47,949 bases of DNA from an uncultured bacterium (GCA_903882905.1 CAIRYW010000021.1:1-47949), one strand, 5' to 3'. Counted from the stretch's first letter, positions 17,373-27,084 are shown. Notes: generated by a model from the letters alone, not told the origin. Numbers and translations: made by a program.

Positions 17373-17831
17373 TTATAATTTTTTCTTGATATTTGAACTT
17401 GTTGCTGCGGTTGATGTTGAAGTACTTGAAGCTAAATTTTCTGTAGTTGTCGCAGTGCTTGTCCCAACAAAAGTATTTTTTGAATCTTTTACTAGATAGA
17501 GTTGTAATTTTTTTGAAATTTCCTTTCCGTATCTACCTTTTGCGCTAAGGGTAATTATATTATAGCCAGGAAGGAGTACCAAACTCTCATTAAAGTTGCC
17601 ATTTATATCAGTAAAAATTTGTCTGCCGTCCAAACTGAGGAACGACACATTTTTTGTTGTTCCGACTACAGAAAGAGAACCTAAGCCTTGAAGTGTGTCG
17701 CCATCTTTGGGGGAAGTGAGGATAATTTGAGGACCAAAAATCAATTTTTCAGCTTCAAATCCAGCATATATTAGGAAAGACAAAAGAAATATTATGGCAA
17801 GTACTATGGCTAATTTACGTCGGGCATTCAT
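17373..17831 (-). CDS. Membrane-anchored protein with Ig/glucodextranase-like domain
   Basis: Start reset from 17882 to MNARRKLAIVLAIIFLLSFLIYAG because the longer start translates a repeat; LTSPKDGDTLQGLGSLSVVGTTKNV domain. Confidence 0.65.
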   Translation of the reverse strand: MNARRKLAIVLAIIFLLSFLIYAGFEAEKLIFGPQIILTSPKDGDTLQGLGSLSVVGTTKNVSFLSLDGRQIFTDINGNFNESLVLLPGYNIITLSAKGRYGKEISKKLQLYLVKDSKNTFVGTSTATTTENLASSTSTSTAATSSNIKKKL

Positions 17832-17842
17832 TTTGTATTTCT

Positions 17843-17880
17843 TTGAGGACCGACCTAAAATCTCAAAAAGGTCGGCCACC
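17843..17880. repeat. Palindromic repeat family 2, copy 1
   Basis: gaggaccgacctaaaatctcaaaaaggtcggcc; shares GGACCGACCT with the REP-like family. Confidence 0.6.
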
Positions 17881-17908
17881 ATTCTCTTTCTAGTTACTTT
17901 GCAAATTT

Positions 17909-20128
17909 CTAATACACAGTTTCTTCTTTTTCCTCCGGTTCAGAAGGGCCTACACCTATGATTTCTCTTGGTCTTGAGCCGTCTGCAGGACCGATCACTC
18001 CGCGCTCCTCAAGCATATCCATAAGGCTTGCCGCACGCGAGTACCCAATTCTAAGTTTTCTTTGTATATAAGACGTAGAAGCCTTTTTTGCCTCAATAAC
18101 GATGGCTCTAGCGTCCTCGTAGAGATCATCCTCATCAACATCTGAAACTGTAGAGCTGTCAAAAATAGGATTTCTACCATCGGTTTCTTCAGGGTGTTTT
18201 GGTGTGAGTTCTAGGCCAGGTTCTGGGAGTTCATCTTTATAAGAATCAATCAAATATTTTACAACTTTTTTCACTTCACCTTCTGAAATATAAGGAGACT
18301 GAATTCTCGCTGGATCTGGTTTATCTTGGCTAACAAAAAGCATATCTCCTTGCCCAACGAGTTTTTCGGCGCCTGCTTTGTCAATAATTGTTCTTGAATC
18401 AATCTGTGAACCTACCTTAAGTGCGATTCGAGTTGGAATGTTTGCCTTGATAAGACCAGTAATAACATTTACCGAAGGTCTTTGTGTTGAAAGTACCAAG
18501 TGAATTCCAACAGCTCTAGACATTTGTGCTAGGCGTACAATAGCTGCTTCAAGTTCTCGTGGATATGCATGCATCAAATCAGCCAATTCATCAATAACGA
18601 TAACTAAGTAAGGCATTGTCTCAGGGACACTACCGTCCTCGCCGTCAGCTTTTTTATTTTTTAAAGCAGGAAGCACAATGTTTTTGTGATAAGAATCAAT
18701 GTCTCTGACAGATTCTTTTTCTAGGATGTCATAACGGCGATCCATTTCTTTGGCCGCCCACTTGAGAGCCAAAATTGTTTTTTTCGCTTCTGTAATTACG
18801 GGAGTTAGAAGATGAGGAATTTTATTATATAGAGTAAGCTCTACTCGCTTTGCATCAACCATAATAAATTTGAGCATATCAGGTGAGTTTCGGTATAGCA
18901 GGGAATTGAGGATTGAATGCACAGCAACAGATTTTCCAGAACCAGTAGTTCCAGCAATTAGAAGGTGAGGCATTTTCGCAAGATCGTAGAAAGTTGGCTT
19001 GCCAGAGACATCTTTACCAATCGTAACAAGAAGAGGTTTATTTGACTCTTGAAATTCTTTTGAACCGACAAGTGAACCAAGACCAACTATTGTTTTTGAA
19101 GTATTCGGTACTTCAATTCCTACGAGTGACTTGCCGGGGATGGGGGCTTCAATTCTAATTGTTTCTGCTGCAAGAGCGAGAGCTAGGTTATCCTGAAGTC
19201 CGATAATACGCGAAAGCTTTACACCTTCTGCTGGCTTGAGAGCATACCTTGTGACTGTAGGGCCGATAGTAACTTCATCCATCTCAACATCAATTCCAAA
19301 ATTTTGCAGAGTTCTTTTTATAATATTTGCATTGGCTTTTATATCTCCTGTTCCAGGTTTTCCAGAATCTAGTTCGAGAAGGGAAATTGGGGGAGGGATG
19401 TATGCTCGATTTCTTAAAATAATTGCAGAGCTAAAAAGATTTTCATCCTCATCGTTTTTTGTATTCTTTTTATTCTTTAAATTATCTCTAGATTGCTCAG
19501 GTGTAATCTTTTTTTCTTCCTCTGGGATTTGTACGAGAACTTCCTCTGGTACTTTTATATTTTTATCAAAATCTTCATCAGACTTTTCTTTTCTTGAGAA
19601 TAATCTATCCCACAGCAATCTAATCGCATGTCCTAGGTGAGTATCAAAAATTACAAGAATTGAAATCAAAATTAATGCAAGCAATAGAACACTAGATGTT
19701 ACTGAATCCAAAAGAGATAAAATTGGTTTTGAAAGTAGTGTTCCGACTGCTCCACCTTTATTCGTAAACCAGATTGCTAAAAGTGTCAGAGATGAAAGAA
19801 AAAACAAAAGTCCTCCACCCAATTTATGTATAGAAATTTTCCTCTCCAAATCTTTTAGAAAAGCTATACCAAGCATAATAAGAATTAATGGAATTAAATA
19901 ATATCCAATACCAAAAAGACTTGAATCAAGAATCGAGTACAATTCTTTTCCGAGCCATCCAGCTTTTCCAAATGCTCCCATTAAAAGAATAAATGATGCA
20001 ACAAAAAGTAGAATAGCAATAATACTTCTGAAAGTTTCTTCTCTTAAGTCTTTTGGTTTGTCATCTTGTCTTTCGTATTTTCTTTTTGGAGTTCTTTTCT
20101 CTATTTTTTCAATATCTTTTTTTGCCAT
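17909..20128 (-). CDS. ftsK: DNA translocase FtsK/SpoIIIE
   Basis: Four N-terminal TM segments; HLLIAGTTGSGKSVAVHSILNSLLYRNSPD; C-terminal winged-helix gamma domain. Confidence 0.96.
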   Translation of the reverse strand: MAKKDIEKIEKRTPKRKYERQDDKPKDLREETFRSIIAILLFVASFILLMGAFGKAGWLGKELYSILDSSLFGIGYYLIPLILIMLGIAFLKDLERKISIHKLGGGLLFFLSSLTLLAIWFTNKGGAVGTLLSKPILSLLDSVTSSVLLLALILISILVIFDTHLGHAIRLLWDRLFSRKEKSDEDFDKNIKVPEEVLVQIPEEEKKITPEQSRDNLKNKKNTKNDEDENLFSSAIILRNRAYIPPPISLLELDSGKPGTGDIKANANIIKRTLQNFGIDVEMDEVTIGPTVTRYALKPAEGVKLSRIIGLQDNLALALAAETIRIEAPIPGKSLVGIEVPNTSKTIVGLGSLVGSKEFQESNKPLLVTIGKDVSGKPTFYDLAKMPHLLIAGTTGSGKSVAVHSILNSLLYRNSPDMLKFIMVDAKRVELTLYNKIPHLLTPVITEAKKTILALKWAAKEMDRRYDILEKESVRDIDSYHKNIVLPALKNKKADGEDGSVPETMPYLVIVIDELADLMHAYPRELEAAIVRLAQMSRAVGIHLVLSTQRPSVNVITGLIKANIPTRIALKVGSQIDSRTIIDKAGAEKLVGQGDMLFVSQDKPDPARIQSPYISEGEVKKVVKYLIDSYKDELPEPGLELTPKHPEETDGRNPIFDSSTVSDVDEDDLYEDARAIVIEAKKASTSYIQRKLRIGYSRAASLMDMLEERGVIGPADGSRPREIIGVGPSEPEEKEETVY

Positions 20129-20131
20129 TTT

Positions 20132-20433
20132 ATCCGCACACTAACTTTCATTTTTCGCTAGTGTATCTTTTAATCTAGATAATAATTGTCTTCGCGCTTG
20201 TCCTCTTAATTTTAACATTTTTTCTCTCCTACGCGCATCTGATTCTATTTCGTAAGCTTCATAATAAATTAATTTATAAGGCATCTTACGTTCCGTAGAT
20301 TCTACTCTTCCTTTATTATGTTCTATTAATCTATTTTTTAAATCATTCGTTGAACCAATGTATAGTTCATCATATTTTTTACTTCTTATTAAATAAACAT
20401 AGAACATAATGAAATGAAAGTTAGTGTGCGGAT
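20132..20433 (-). mobile_element. Candidate GIY-YIG cassette bounded by 22-bp inverted repeats
   Basis: 20132-20153 atccgcacactaactttcattt and 20412-20433 aaatgaaagttagtgtgcggat are exact reverse complements. Confidence 0.55.
20141..20407 (-). CDS. Single-domain GIY-YIG nuclease (UvrC N-terminal-like/YhbQ-like)
   Basis: MFYVYLIRSKKYDELYIGSTNDLKNRLIEHN; 88 aa. Confidence 0.88.
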   Translation of the reverse strand: MFYVYLIRSKKYDELYIGSTNDLKNRLIEHNKGRVESTERKMPYKLIYYEAYEIESDARRREKMLKLRGQARRQLLSRLKDTLAKNES

Positions 20434-20511
20434 GAATTTAAATTTTATTAGTTATTTGTATGCAAATAATATCATAAAAAAGTATAAAATTATCTTGAAA
20501 AATATAAGAAA

Positions 20512-20551
20512 ACCCAGCACATTCTTTTTATATAAAAAGAATGTGCTGGGT
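20512..20551. repeat. Perfect 18-bp palindrome, copy 2
   Basis: acccagcacattcttttt-atat-aaaaagaatgtgctgggt. Confidence 0.95.
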
Positions 20552-20618
20552 TGACTTTTATCTAGTCTTTTATACTATTACCGATGTCTTAGACACTATT
20601 TTTATAAGAGACAAACAC

Positions 20619-21371
20619 ATGGAAGATAACGGACAAATAAATAAAGTAGAAGAGCCTATCCTAAAGGACATATTCTCAAATAGCCCTTTAAATTTATATA
20701 TATTTAAAAAGACAAATAAGCTTTCAGTTGCGTCATATCTTTTGACCGAACACATTAAGGACATAGAGCCTTTAAAGTGGAGCATTCGAAAAGCTGCTGT
20801 TCAGATGGTAGAAGGAGTTGTGTCCTTTAAGGGTCTCAATAAGACAGAGGTTTCATCTTTACTTTTATCTTTAAAATCATATTTTGAAACAGCGGTTTTA
20901 GTTAAATTAATTTCAAGTAGTAACGGTGAAATTCTTGTTTCTGAGATCAATAAACTAGCTCTGGAAATAAACAACTTTAATTCTCCAAAAGATACAGAAA
21001 AAGAGTTGAATCAGAATTTTTTTGCAGTAGAAAAGCCAGCTCTTATTCCAGCGGAAGATCTAATAGAAAATCTAAAAAAAGACATCTCTGTCTTTAACAG
21101 AAAGGATGATAAAGGACATCAAATTTATAAAGGACAAGTACAAGTTGATAGGAGTAAGTCTTTGAAAAACGACGAAGAGGATAAAAGACAGAGGCGTCAA
21201 AAAATCCTATCAATTATAAAGCAGAAGAAGGAGGTGACTATAAAGGACATTAGTTCAAATATCAAAAACTGCAGCGAGAAAACGATTCAAAGAGAACTCA
21301 ATTCGCTTCTATTTGAAAAGGTAATCAAAAAGACAGGGGAGAGGCGCTGGAGCAAATATTTGCTAGCTTAG
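20619..21371 (+). CDS. Hypothetical protein with C-terminal winged-helix (DeoR-like) region
   Basis: Start moved downstream of the palindrome to MEDNGQINK; RRQKILSIIKQKKEVTIKDISSNIKNCSEKTIQRELNSLLFEKVIKKTGERRWSKY. Confidence 0.7.
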   Translation: MEDNGQINKVEEPILKDIFSNSPLNLYIFKKTNKLSVASYLLTEHIKDIEPLKWSIRKAAVQMVEGVVSFKGLNKTEVSSLLLSLKSYFETAVLVKLISSSNGEILVSEINKLALEINNFNSPKDTEKELNQNFFAVEKPALIPAEDLIENLKKDISVFNRKDDKGHQIYKGQVQVDRSKSLKNDEEDKRQRRQKILSIIKQKKEVTIKDISSNIKNCSEKTIQRELNSLLFEKVIKKTGERRWSKYLLA

Positions 21372-21372
21372 G

Positions 21373-21417
21373 TATTTAAAGGACCGACCTTAAATCTTCA
21401 AAAAGATCGGCCTTTTG
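21373..21417 (+). terminator. Hairpin terminator; palindromic repeat family 2, copy 2
   Basis: aggaccgaccttaaatcttcaaaaagatcggccttttgctttt. Confidence 0.6.
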
Positions 21418-21440
21418 CTTTTCTTCTTTGAGAGTGTCGT

Positions 21441-21501
21441 AAAAACAAACCAGGAGGTGAGTCCTCCTCTTGAGAGGCCTCTCCTCTCGGTTTGTTTTTT
21501 A
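21441..21501 (+). ncRNA. Multibranched hairpin element
   Basis: Outer stem aaaaacaaacc/ggtttgttttt enclosing aggagg-tgag-tcctcct and gagagg..cctctc. Confidence 0.5.
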
Positions 21502-21897
21502 TTTCCCTAAAATTATATGGCTAAGGCTGTTTCATTGACTTTTAGCTTAAAAACGGTTAATATATATGCGTGGTTTACGTCTCTGTTTAGGAGGTTTTCC
21601 ACATATCAAAGTTGATATGCTTGTACTAAGGTAATATAATTTCAAGCAAGGAAAACTTATCGTTTTCCTCGTTACCGTAAAGACTCAAGATATCGACCGA
21701 AAAGCCACGAACTTTGACAACAAAATAGCCCATATTTCCTATCCCTTCGCTGTCAGTTTAACGAAAGAAATTCAGTCCAAATTATGTCAACTAAACTGTA
21801 TTTAAGTCGAAACAAAAATACAGGGTAGTTATAAAAGTGTTTCAATAGTGTTTAGATTTTGTGAAATAAAATTCGCAAAATTTAAATGCTTGAAAGC

Positions 21898-21933
21898 GTA
21901 GAAAATTTTTTAAGGAATTAAAAAATTTTCTAC
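21898..21933 (+). promoter_or_regulatory. Perfect 14-bp hairpin in the long region upstream of the S-layer-like gene
   Basis: gtagaaaatttttt-aaggaatt-aaaaaattttctac. Confidence 0.5.
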
Positions 21934-22142
21934 AACCGGCCTAAGAAAAAAATTGTCGATTCAAATTTTTTTTGACGCCGTTAAAAGAAATTCGGTGAGC
22001 TTCCACATTATTAAATTATTATAAAATTATTCCGACGAGTGAGAGACGACGCGCAAAAATTTATTTTTGCATGGCGTCCGAGCGAAGTCGGGACAAGGGG
22101 TTAATCGCCTTTTGGGAAGCAAACCAGTTAATTAAATTAAAT

Positions 22143-24074
22143 ATGAATAAATTCACAAAGACAATCGCAGGAGTCCTAGGATTCGCAGTTGTTCTTTCTT
22201 TGGTTGTAGTTGCAACAGCAGCTCCAGCAAAGGCAGATACAATTTCTGATCTTCAGGCTCAAATCGCTTCACTTACAGCACAGCTTTCAAAGCTTTCTGG
22301 AAGTACAGTAACAACAACATCAGGATCTTTTAACACTAACCTAACAGTTGGTTCAAAAGGAGCAGATGTAGTTGCACTTCAGAACTTCCTTATCAAAGGA
22401 GGATATGCAATTGCAGCTGGAGCAACAGGAAACTTTGGTCCACAGACTAAAGCAGCTCTTGCAGCTTACCAAGCAGCAAACGCAATCACACCAGCAGCTG
22501 GATATTTTGGCCCTATCACAAGAGCTAAAGTAAACGCAGCTGCAGGTTCAACAACAGTTGGAACAGGATCAACAGGATCAACTTCAACAGGTTCAACAGC
22601 TGGAGTATCACCTTCAACAAACGAAGGAATTCTTACAGCAACAGCTGGTCCTATCTCAAACTCAGTTTTGAACGTAGGTCAGCAGAAAGCTCCAATCATG
22701 ACAGTTAGAATTAATGAACAAAATTCAGACATCGCTATTCAGAGAATTCAACTTAATCTTGGAACAAACACAAACATCTACAACAAAGTATTCCAGAACC
22801 TATATGCAATTGATGCATCAACAGGAAACGTTCTAGCAACTGTTCCTCTAAACTCATCAACTGTTGTACAGAGTGGAAGTAACTACATCACAAATATTTC
22901 TATCCCTAACTTTGTAGTTAAGGCTGGAACATATAAGGACATCACAATTGCAGCTGATATCTTCTCATCAATTGATTCTGTATACAGAACAGGAGGTGGA
23001 CAAGCTATCAACCCTACAATCAGTGTTAATGACAGTGGTGTAAGAGGAGTTGACGGAACAGGAACAGATCAATACTCAAGTGGAGTAATCACTGGTCCAA
23101 CACTTACAATCAACGCAAGTCTTGTTGACAATTCAATTGCTAACATTTCTCTTGATTCATCATCACCATCACAGAGTCAGGTTGCTGTTACTGACACAAC
23201 AAACGGTCAGTACTTGAAGCTTCCAGTATTGGTTTTTGATCTTAACGCTCAAAACGATGCTGTTCACCTTCATAACCTAGCAATTAACGTTGCAACTTCA
23301 GGAACACAAGGAACTGTAACTGCAGCTTACTTGTACCAAGGTTCAACTCAAGTTGCTTCAGCTGCTGTTTCAGGAGGTGTTGCTACATTCAGTAACATCA
23401 CAGATGGAACTCAAGGAGCATTGGTTGCTGTAAACTCAACTCTGCCTTACACAGTTAAGGTAGATGCAACAGGAGTTCTTACAGGTTACTTAAACGTAAC
23501 AGCATCATTCACAACTTCAGGAACAACAATCTACAACTCACAAGATGGTAACGTTGCACAGGTCAATGGATCTGCAACAGGTTACGCTCAAAAAGTTGTT
23601 GGATTAGGTCTACAAGTTGCTCTAAGTTCAGCAAACTTGGTTAAGACAGTTGGTCCTTCAGACACATCAGGTAATGCAACTACAACTTACTCAGGTACAT
23701 TCAACTTGAATCTATCTGCAGTAGGAACAGATGCAACATTTGGTTTGCTTTCATCTTCAACACCTTCATTTGCAACATCTACATCATTTGTAACTGTTTA
23801 CGCAAACGGTGCTAAAGACACAACAACAAACTACTTGTTAACTGTAAACTACAGTCAGCCAACAGGTACAACTTTGTCTGGTGACAGTAAGAGCTTTACT
23901 CTAGGCAGAAACAATAGTGTTACAATCCCAGTTACTTACACATTTGCTGTAAAGAACCCAGGAGTAAACACTTACGCTGTCCAGCTTGAAGGTCTAACAG
24001 CTAACGTATCAAGTGGAGCTTCAACAATTAACTTCTTTGCTGATCTACCAGCTTGGAGAACAAACGTTCAGTAA
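22143..24074 (+). CDS. Secreted S-layer-like protein with N-terminal peptidoglycan-binding domain
   Basis: Start reset to MNKFTKTIAGVLGFAVVLSLVVVATAAPAKA (signal peptide); GADVVALQNFLIKGGYAIAAGATGNFGPQTKAALAAYQ; strongly biased codons. Confidence 0.8.
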   Translation: MNKFTKTIAGVLGFAVVLSLVVVATAAPAKADTISDLQAQIASLTAQLSKLSGSTVTTTSGSFNTNLTVGSKGADVVALQNFLIKGGYAIAAGATGNFGPQTKAALAAYQAANAITPAAGYFGPITRAKVNAAAGSTTVGTGSTGSTSTGSTAGVSPSTNEGILTATAGPISNSVLNVGQQKAPIMTVRINEQNSDIAIQRIQLNLGTNTNIYNKVFQNLYAIDASTGNVLATVPLNSSTVVQSGSNYITNISIPNFVVKAGTYKDITIAADIFSSIDSVYRTGGGQAINPTISVNDSGVRGVDGTGTDQYSSGVITGPTLTINASLVDNSIANISLDSSSPSQSQVAVTDTTNGQYLKLPVLVFDLNAQNDAVHLHNLAINVATSGTQGTVTAAYLYQGSTQVASAAVSGGVATFSNITDGTQGALVAVNSTLPYTVKVDATGVLTGYLNVTASFTTSGTTIYNSQDGNVAQVNGSATGYAQKVVGLGLQVALSSANLVKTVGPSDTSGNATTTYSGTFNLNLSAVGTDATFGLLSSSTPSFATSTSFVTVYANGAKDTTTNYLLTVNYSQPTGTTLSGDSKSFTLGRNNSVTIPVTYTFAVKNPGVNTYAVQLEGLTANVSSGASTINFFADLPAWRTNVQ

Positions 24075-24125
24075 TCACTTGTTATTGCTCTCTTAACTTC
24101 GAGTTGAGTTAGCAAAGCTAAACAA

Positions 24126-24150
24126 AAGCCGCCCGTAAGGGCGGCTTTTG
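24126..24150 (+). terminator. Rho-independent terminator
   Basis: aagccgccc-gtaa-gggcggcttttgtg. Confidence 0.85.
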
Positions 24151-24196
24151 TGTTTATTTTCAAGCACCAAACTTTAAAATAACACAGTATATATTA

Positions 24197-25201
24197 GTGA
24201 TGAATATGAAATTGAATCCAAAGAAAATTCTTTTTTTTAGTTTTCTTTTTTTAATAGGTATAGTTTTTGGAATTTTTCTTGATAAATTTTTTTTGAACAG
24301 ACAAGAAATTTCTACCGATTTTCACAGTGTCCAACTTTCTGATCCTAATTACAAACTGATTTCTCCTCTTTTACTTTCGGGTATTTCAGTGCAGGGAGAT
24401 ACACAAGAGTTCAAAGATATTGAAAGTAAGTTGAGATCTCAGACAGGTAACCTTCTTAAGATCCCTGGTATGCAAGATATATCTCTTTATTTTAAAGATT
24501 TAAATAGCGGTCTTTGGGCAGGTATTGGCCAAGATACTGGATATGATCCAGCAAGTCTTTTGAAGGTGCCAATTATGATCGCTTGGTTTAAAAAAGAACA
24601 AGATAACCCGGGAGTATTGTCTCAGAAACTCGTCTGGATCGGTTCTCCTTATGACGATAAAGGTCTAGATTTTTATAGTTTACATCCGGGACAATCTTAT
24701 ACAGTGGACGAACTTGTTAATTTAATGATTACAAAATCTGATAATGACGCAAAGGATTTACTGCTATCTAATCTAGATTCTCAGACAGTAAACACAGTTT
24801 TTACAGATCTAGGTATTAAAGATTGGGGAGATACCTCTAGTTCGTCTACAAAAATTTCTCCAGCAGCGTATTCAAGATTTTTAAGAGTTCTTTATAATGC
24901 AACATATCTAAACCGTGATTTATCGGAAAGGGCTTTAGAGTTACTTAGTTCTACTGATTTCAATAGTGGGATAGTGGCGGGTATTTCATCGAATATTAAA
25001 GTTGCCCACAAATTCGGACAATATACAACTAATGATCCTACAAGTCCGATAGAGTTACATGATTGTGGTATTGTTTATCTTCCCCAAAAACCTTATTTAT
25101 TGTGTGTTATGACTAAAGGTGCAACTGATATTGTTAATCTAGAGGCCGTAATAAAAAATATTTCATTAACTGTTTTTAATGAAGTAAATAAAAATTCTTA
25201 G
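24197..25201 (+). CDS. Secreted/anchored serine hydrolase, class A beta-lactamase-like fold
   Basis: N-terminal TM; SLLK (SxxK), SDN (TKSDNDAKDLL), HKFG in place of KTG. Confidence 0.75.
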   Translation: MMNMKLNPKKILFFSFLFLIGIVFGIFLDKFFLNRQEISTDFHSVQLSDPNYKLISPLLLSGISVQGDTQEFKDIESKLRSQTGNLLKIPGMQDISLYFKDLNSGLWAGIGQDTGYDPASLLKVPIMIAWFKKEQDNPGVLSQKLVWIGSPYDDKGLDFYSLHPGQSYTVDELVNLMITKSDNDAKDLLLSNLDSQTVNTVFTDLGIKDWGDTSSSSTKISPAAYSRFLRVLYNATYLNRDLSERALELLSSTDFNSGIVAGISSNIKVAHKFGQYTTNDPTSPIELHDCGIVYLPQKPYLLCVMTKGATDIVNLEAVIKNISLTVFNEVNKNS

Positions 25202-25386
25202 AAAAAGTTGTAAATTCCGAACTCTCAGGAACGCTCTGGTCTGTTCACAATTCTTAAAAAATAACTATTTACGCGTAAGATTTATCTTTTTATTTATTGG
25301 TATCTTTTGAATTTGCGTATTACTGAATGAGATTTGTTGTATAATATTAGTTGTTACTAGAGCTAACTTGAATTCATGGAACTTAT

Positions 25387-27084
25387 ATGAAAAATATTAA
25401 ATTAAATTTTTTTATACTTATCACAATTGTAATTGTTTTCGGAACCACAAATTTAATCAAAGCGGCATCTGTTCCTAGTTTATCTCTTAATCCAACTGTA
25501 GGTTCGAGTGTTGTTCAGGTTACAGTGATTGGTGGTGATCCAAATGCTTCGGCCGTTCTGTATTATCCCTCAAACTCTGTAATGGAATCGGTCTATATTG
25601 GAACAACTAATGGTTCTGGAAACCTAAATACGACAGTTGATTCAGCAGGTTATGGAATCACAGTGGGTACACAAGTTCATGTTGAAGTTAATAAGCAAGC
25701 CTCACAAGCATTAACTTGGCCTAATTATCTAAGTTCTGGTAGCTTACCGTTAAGTCAAACAAGTTTGACTTTGTCTGTTGGACAGAATGCCTCTATTGCG
25801 GCTTCAGTTAGCGCGAGCTTAACAATCACTAATAACACTAATTCTTCTGTTTCAAGCGCAACAATTTCAGGTAACAATATTAATGTTTCCGCTGTTAATC
25901 TTGGCTTAGATCAGATAACTGTTTGTGCAACAAACCTTGGTTGCAACAATATCAGTGTAACTGTGGTTTCGTCAGGTTCATCTTTACCCGCTAGTATTTA
26001 CTTGAGCCAAAATAGTATAAGTCTAACCTCAGGGCAAAATCAAACAATTTCATTAAGCGGTTCAGGAAATTACTCCATTTCACTTAACTCTAATCCAGGT
26101 ATTGCTTCGGCAAGTGTAAGTGGTAATAACTTGAATGTTAGTGCTTTATCTGTAGGTAGTACAAGTATTAATATTTGTGCTTCCGGTAGTAATGGTGCTA
26201 GTACTTGTACAGGACTCCAAGTTACTGTTACTAAACCAATAACCCAAATCGCAACAACAACCGAACCAATTGTATCCTTTAGCCAAAGCGAAGTAACTCT
26301 ATCAGTAGGGCAAAGCCAAACTGTTACAATTTATGGTTCAGCTCCTTATTCTATAACTAACAATACTAATCAAGATTCAGTTACTGCAAGCATTACTGGT
26401 GGAAATAATAGTAATACGATTGACCTTCATGGAGCTGCTACGGGCGGAGCGAATATTACAGTTTGTCAATTTGGGACTACGGTGTGTGCAAACCTTTACG
26501 TATATGTTCCAGTACAAGGAACTACAGTTGCTCAATCAACAACACCACCAACAATTTCCTCACTTTCAATTACTTCAGCTAATAACAACGGGAGCATAAT
26601 GAGTGTGGGAAATAATCTGACAATTACATTCAGCACTAATCAGATAGTGAGTACCCCAACAGTCACGATAGGGGGCTCGTCGGTTAAAGTAAGTGGTAAT
26701 GGTAGTGGTCCATATAGTGCTTCATACACAATAACTGGAAATGAAACCAAACCCCTTAAGTTTGTAGTTGATTTCAATAATACAGCTGGTAGTGGTGGGC
26801 AAGTATCTTTCTCTCTTACTAGTCCGACAATTTCTACTGTTACGGGAACTAATTCAATTAGTAGTCATTATGTTTTTTCTAAACTACTGACTCTTGGTAC
26901 GACTAGTAAAGATGTGACTGAACTACAAAAACTTTTGACAAAACTTGGTTTCTATAATGCCTCAGCCACCGGATATTTTGGTCCAAAAACGCAAACAGCT
27001 GTTAAGGCCTTTCAGAAAGCTCATAGTCTTTCACAAGTTGGATCTGTTGGCCCTGCAACCAGAGCTATATTAAACAAGTCTTAG
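25387..27084 (+). CDS. Secreted Ig-like repeat protein with C-terminal peptidoglycan-binding domain
   Basis: Signal peptide; repeats 'SLTSGQNQTISLSGSGNYSIS'; C-term DVTELQKLLTKLGFYNASATGYFGPKTQTAVKAFQKAH. Confidence 0.8.
   Translation: MKNIKLNFFILITIVIVFGTTNLIKAASVPSLSLNPTVGSSVVQVTVIGGDPNASAVLYYPSNSVMESVYIGTTNGSGNLNTTVDSAGYGITVGTQVHVEVNKQASQALTWPNYLSSGSLPLSQTSLTLSVGQNASIAASVSASLTITNNTNSSVSSATISGNNINVSAVNLGLDQITVCATNLGCNNISVTVVSSGSSLPASIYLSQNSISLTSGQNQTISLSGSGNYSISLNSNPGIASASVSGNNLNVSALSVGSTSINICASGSNGASTCTGLQVTVTKPITQIATTTEPIVSFSQSEVTLSVGQSQTVTIYGSAPYSITNNTNQDSVTASITGGNNSNTIDLHGAATGGANITVCQFGTTVCANLYVYVPVQGTTVAQSTTPPTISSLSITSANNNGSIMSVGNNLTITFSTNQIVSTPTVTIGGSSVKVSGNGSGPYSASYTITGNETKPLKFVVDFNNTAGSGGQVSFSLTSPTISTVTGTNSISSHYVFSKLLTLGTTSKDVTELQKLLTKLGFYNASATGYFGPKTQTAVKAFQKAHSLSQVGSVGPATRAILNKS

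Noticed and set aside
22071-22142. Extended N-terminus MASERSRDKGLIAFWEANQLIKLN of the S-layer-like ORF
   Set aside because: Precedes a clean signal peptide at 22143; almost certainly untranslated leader.
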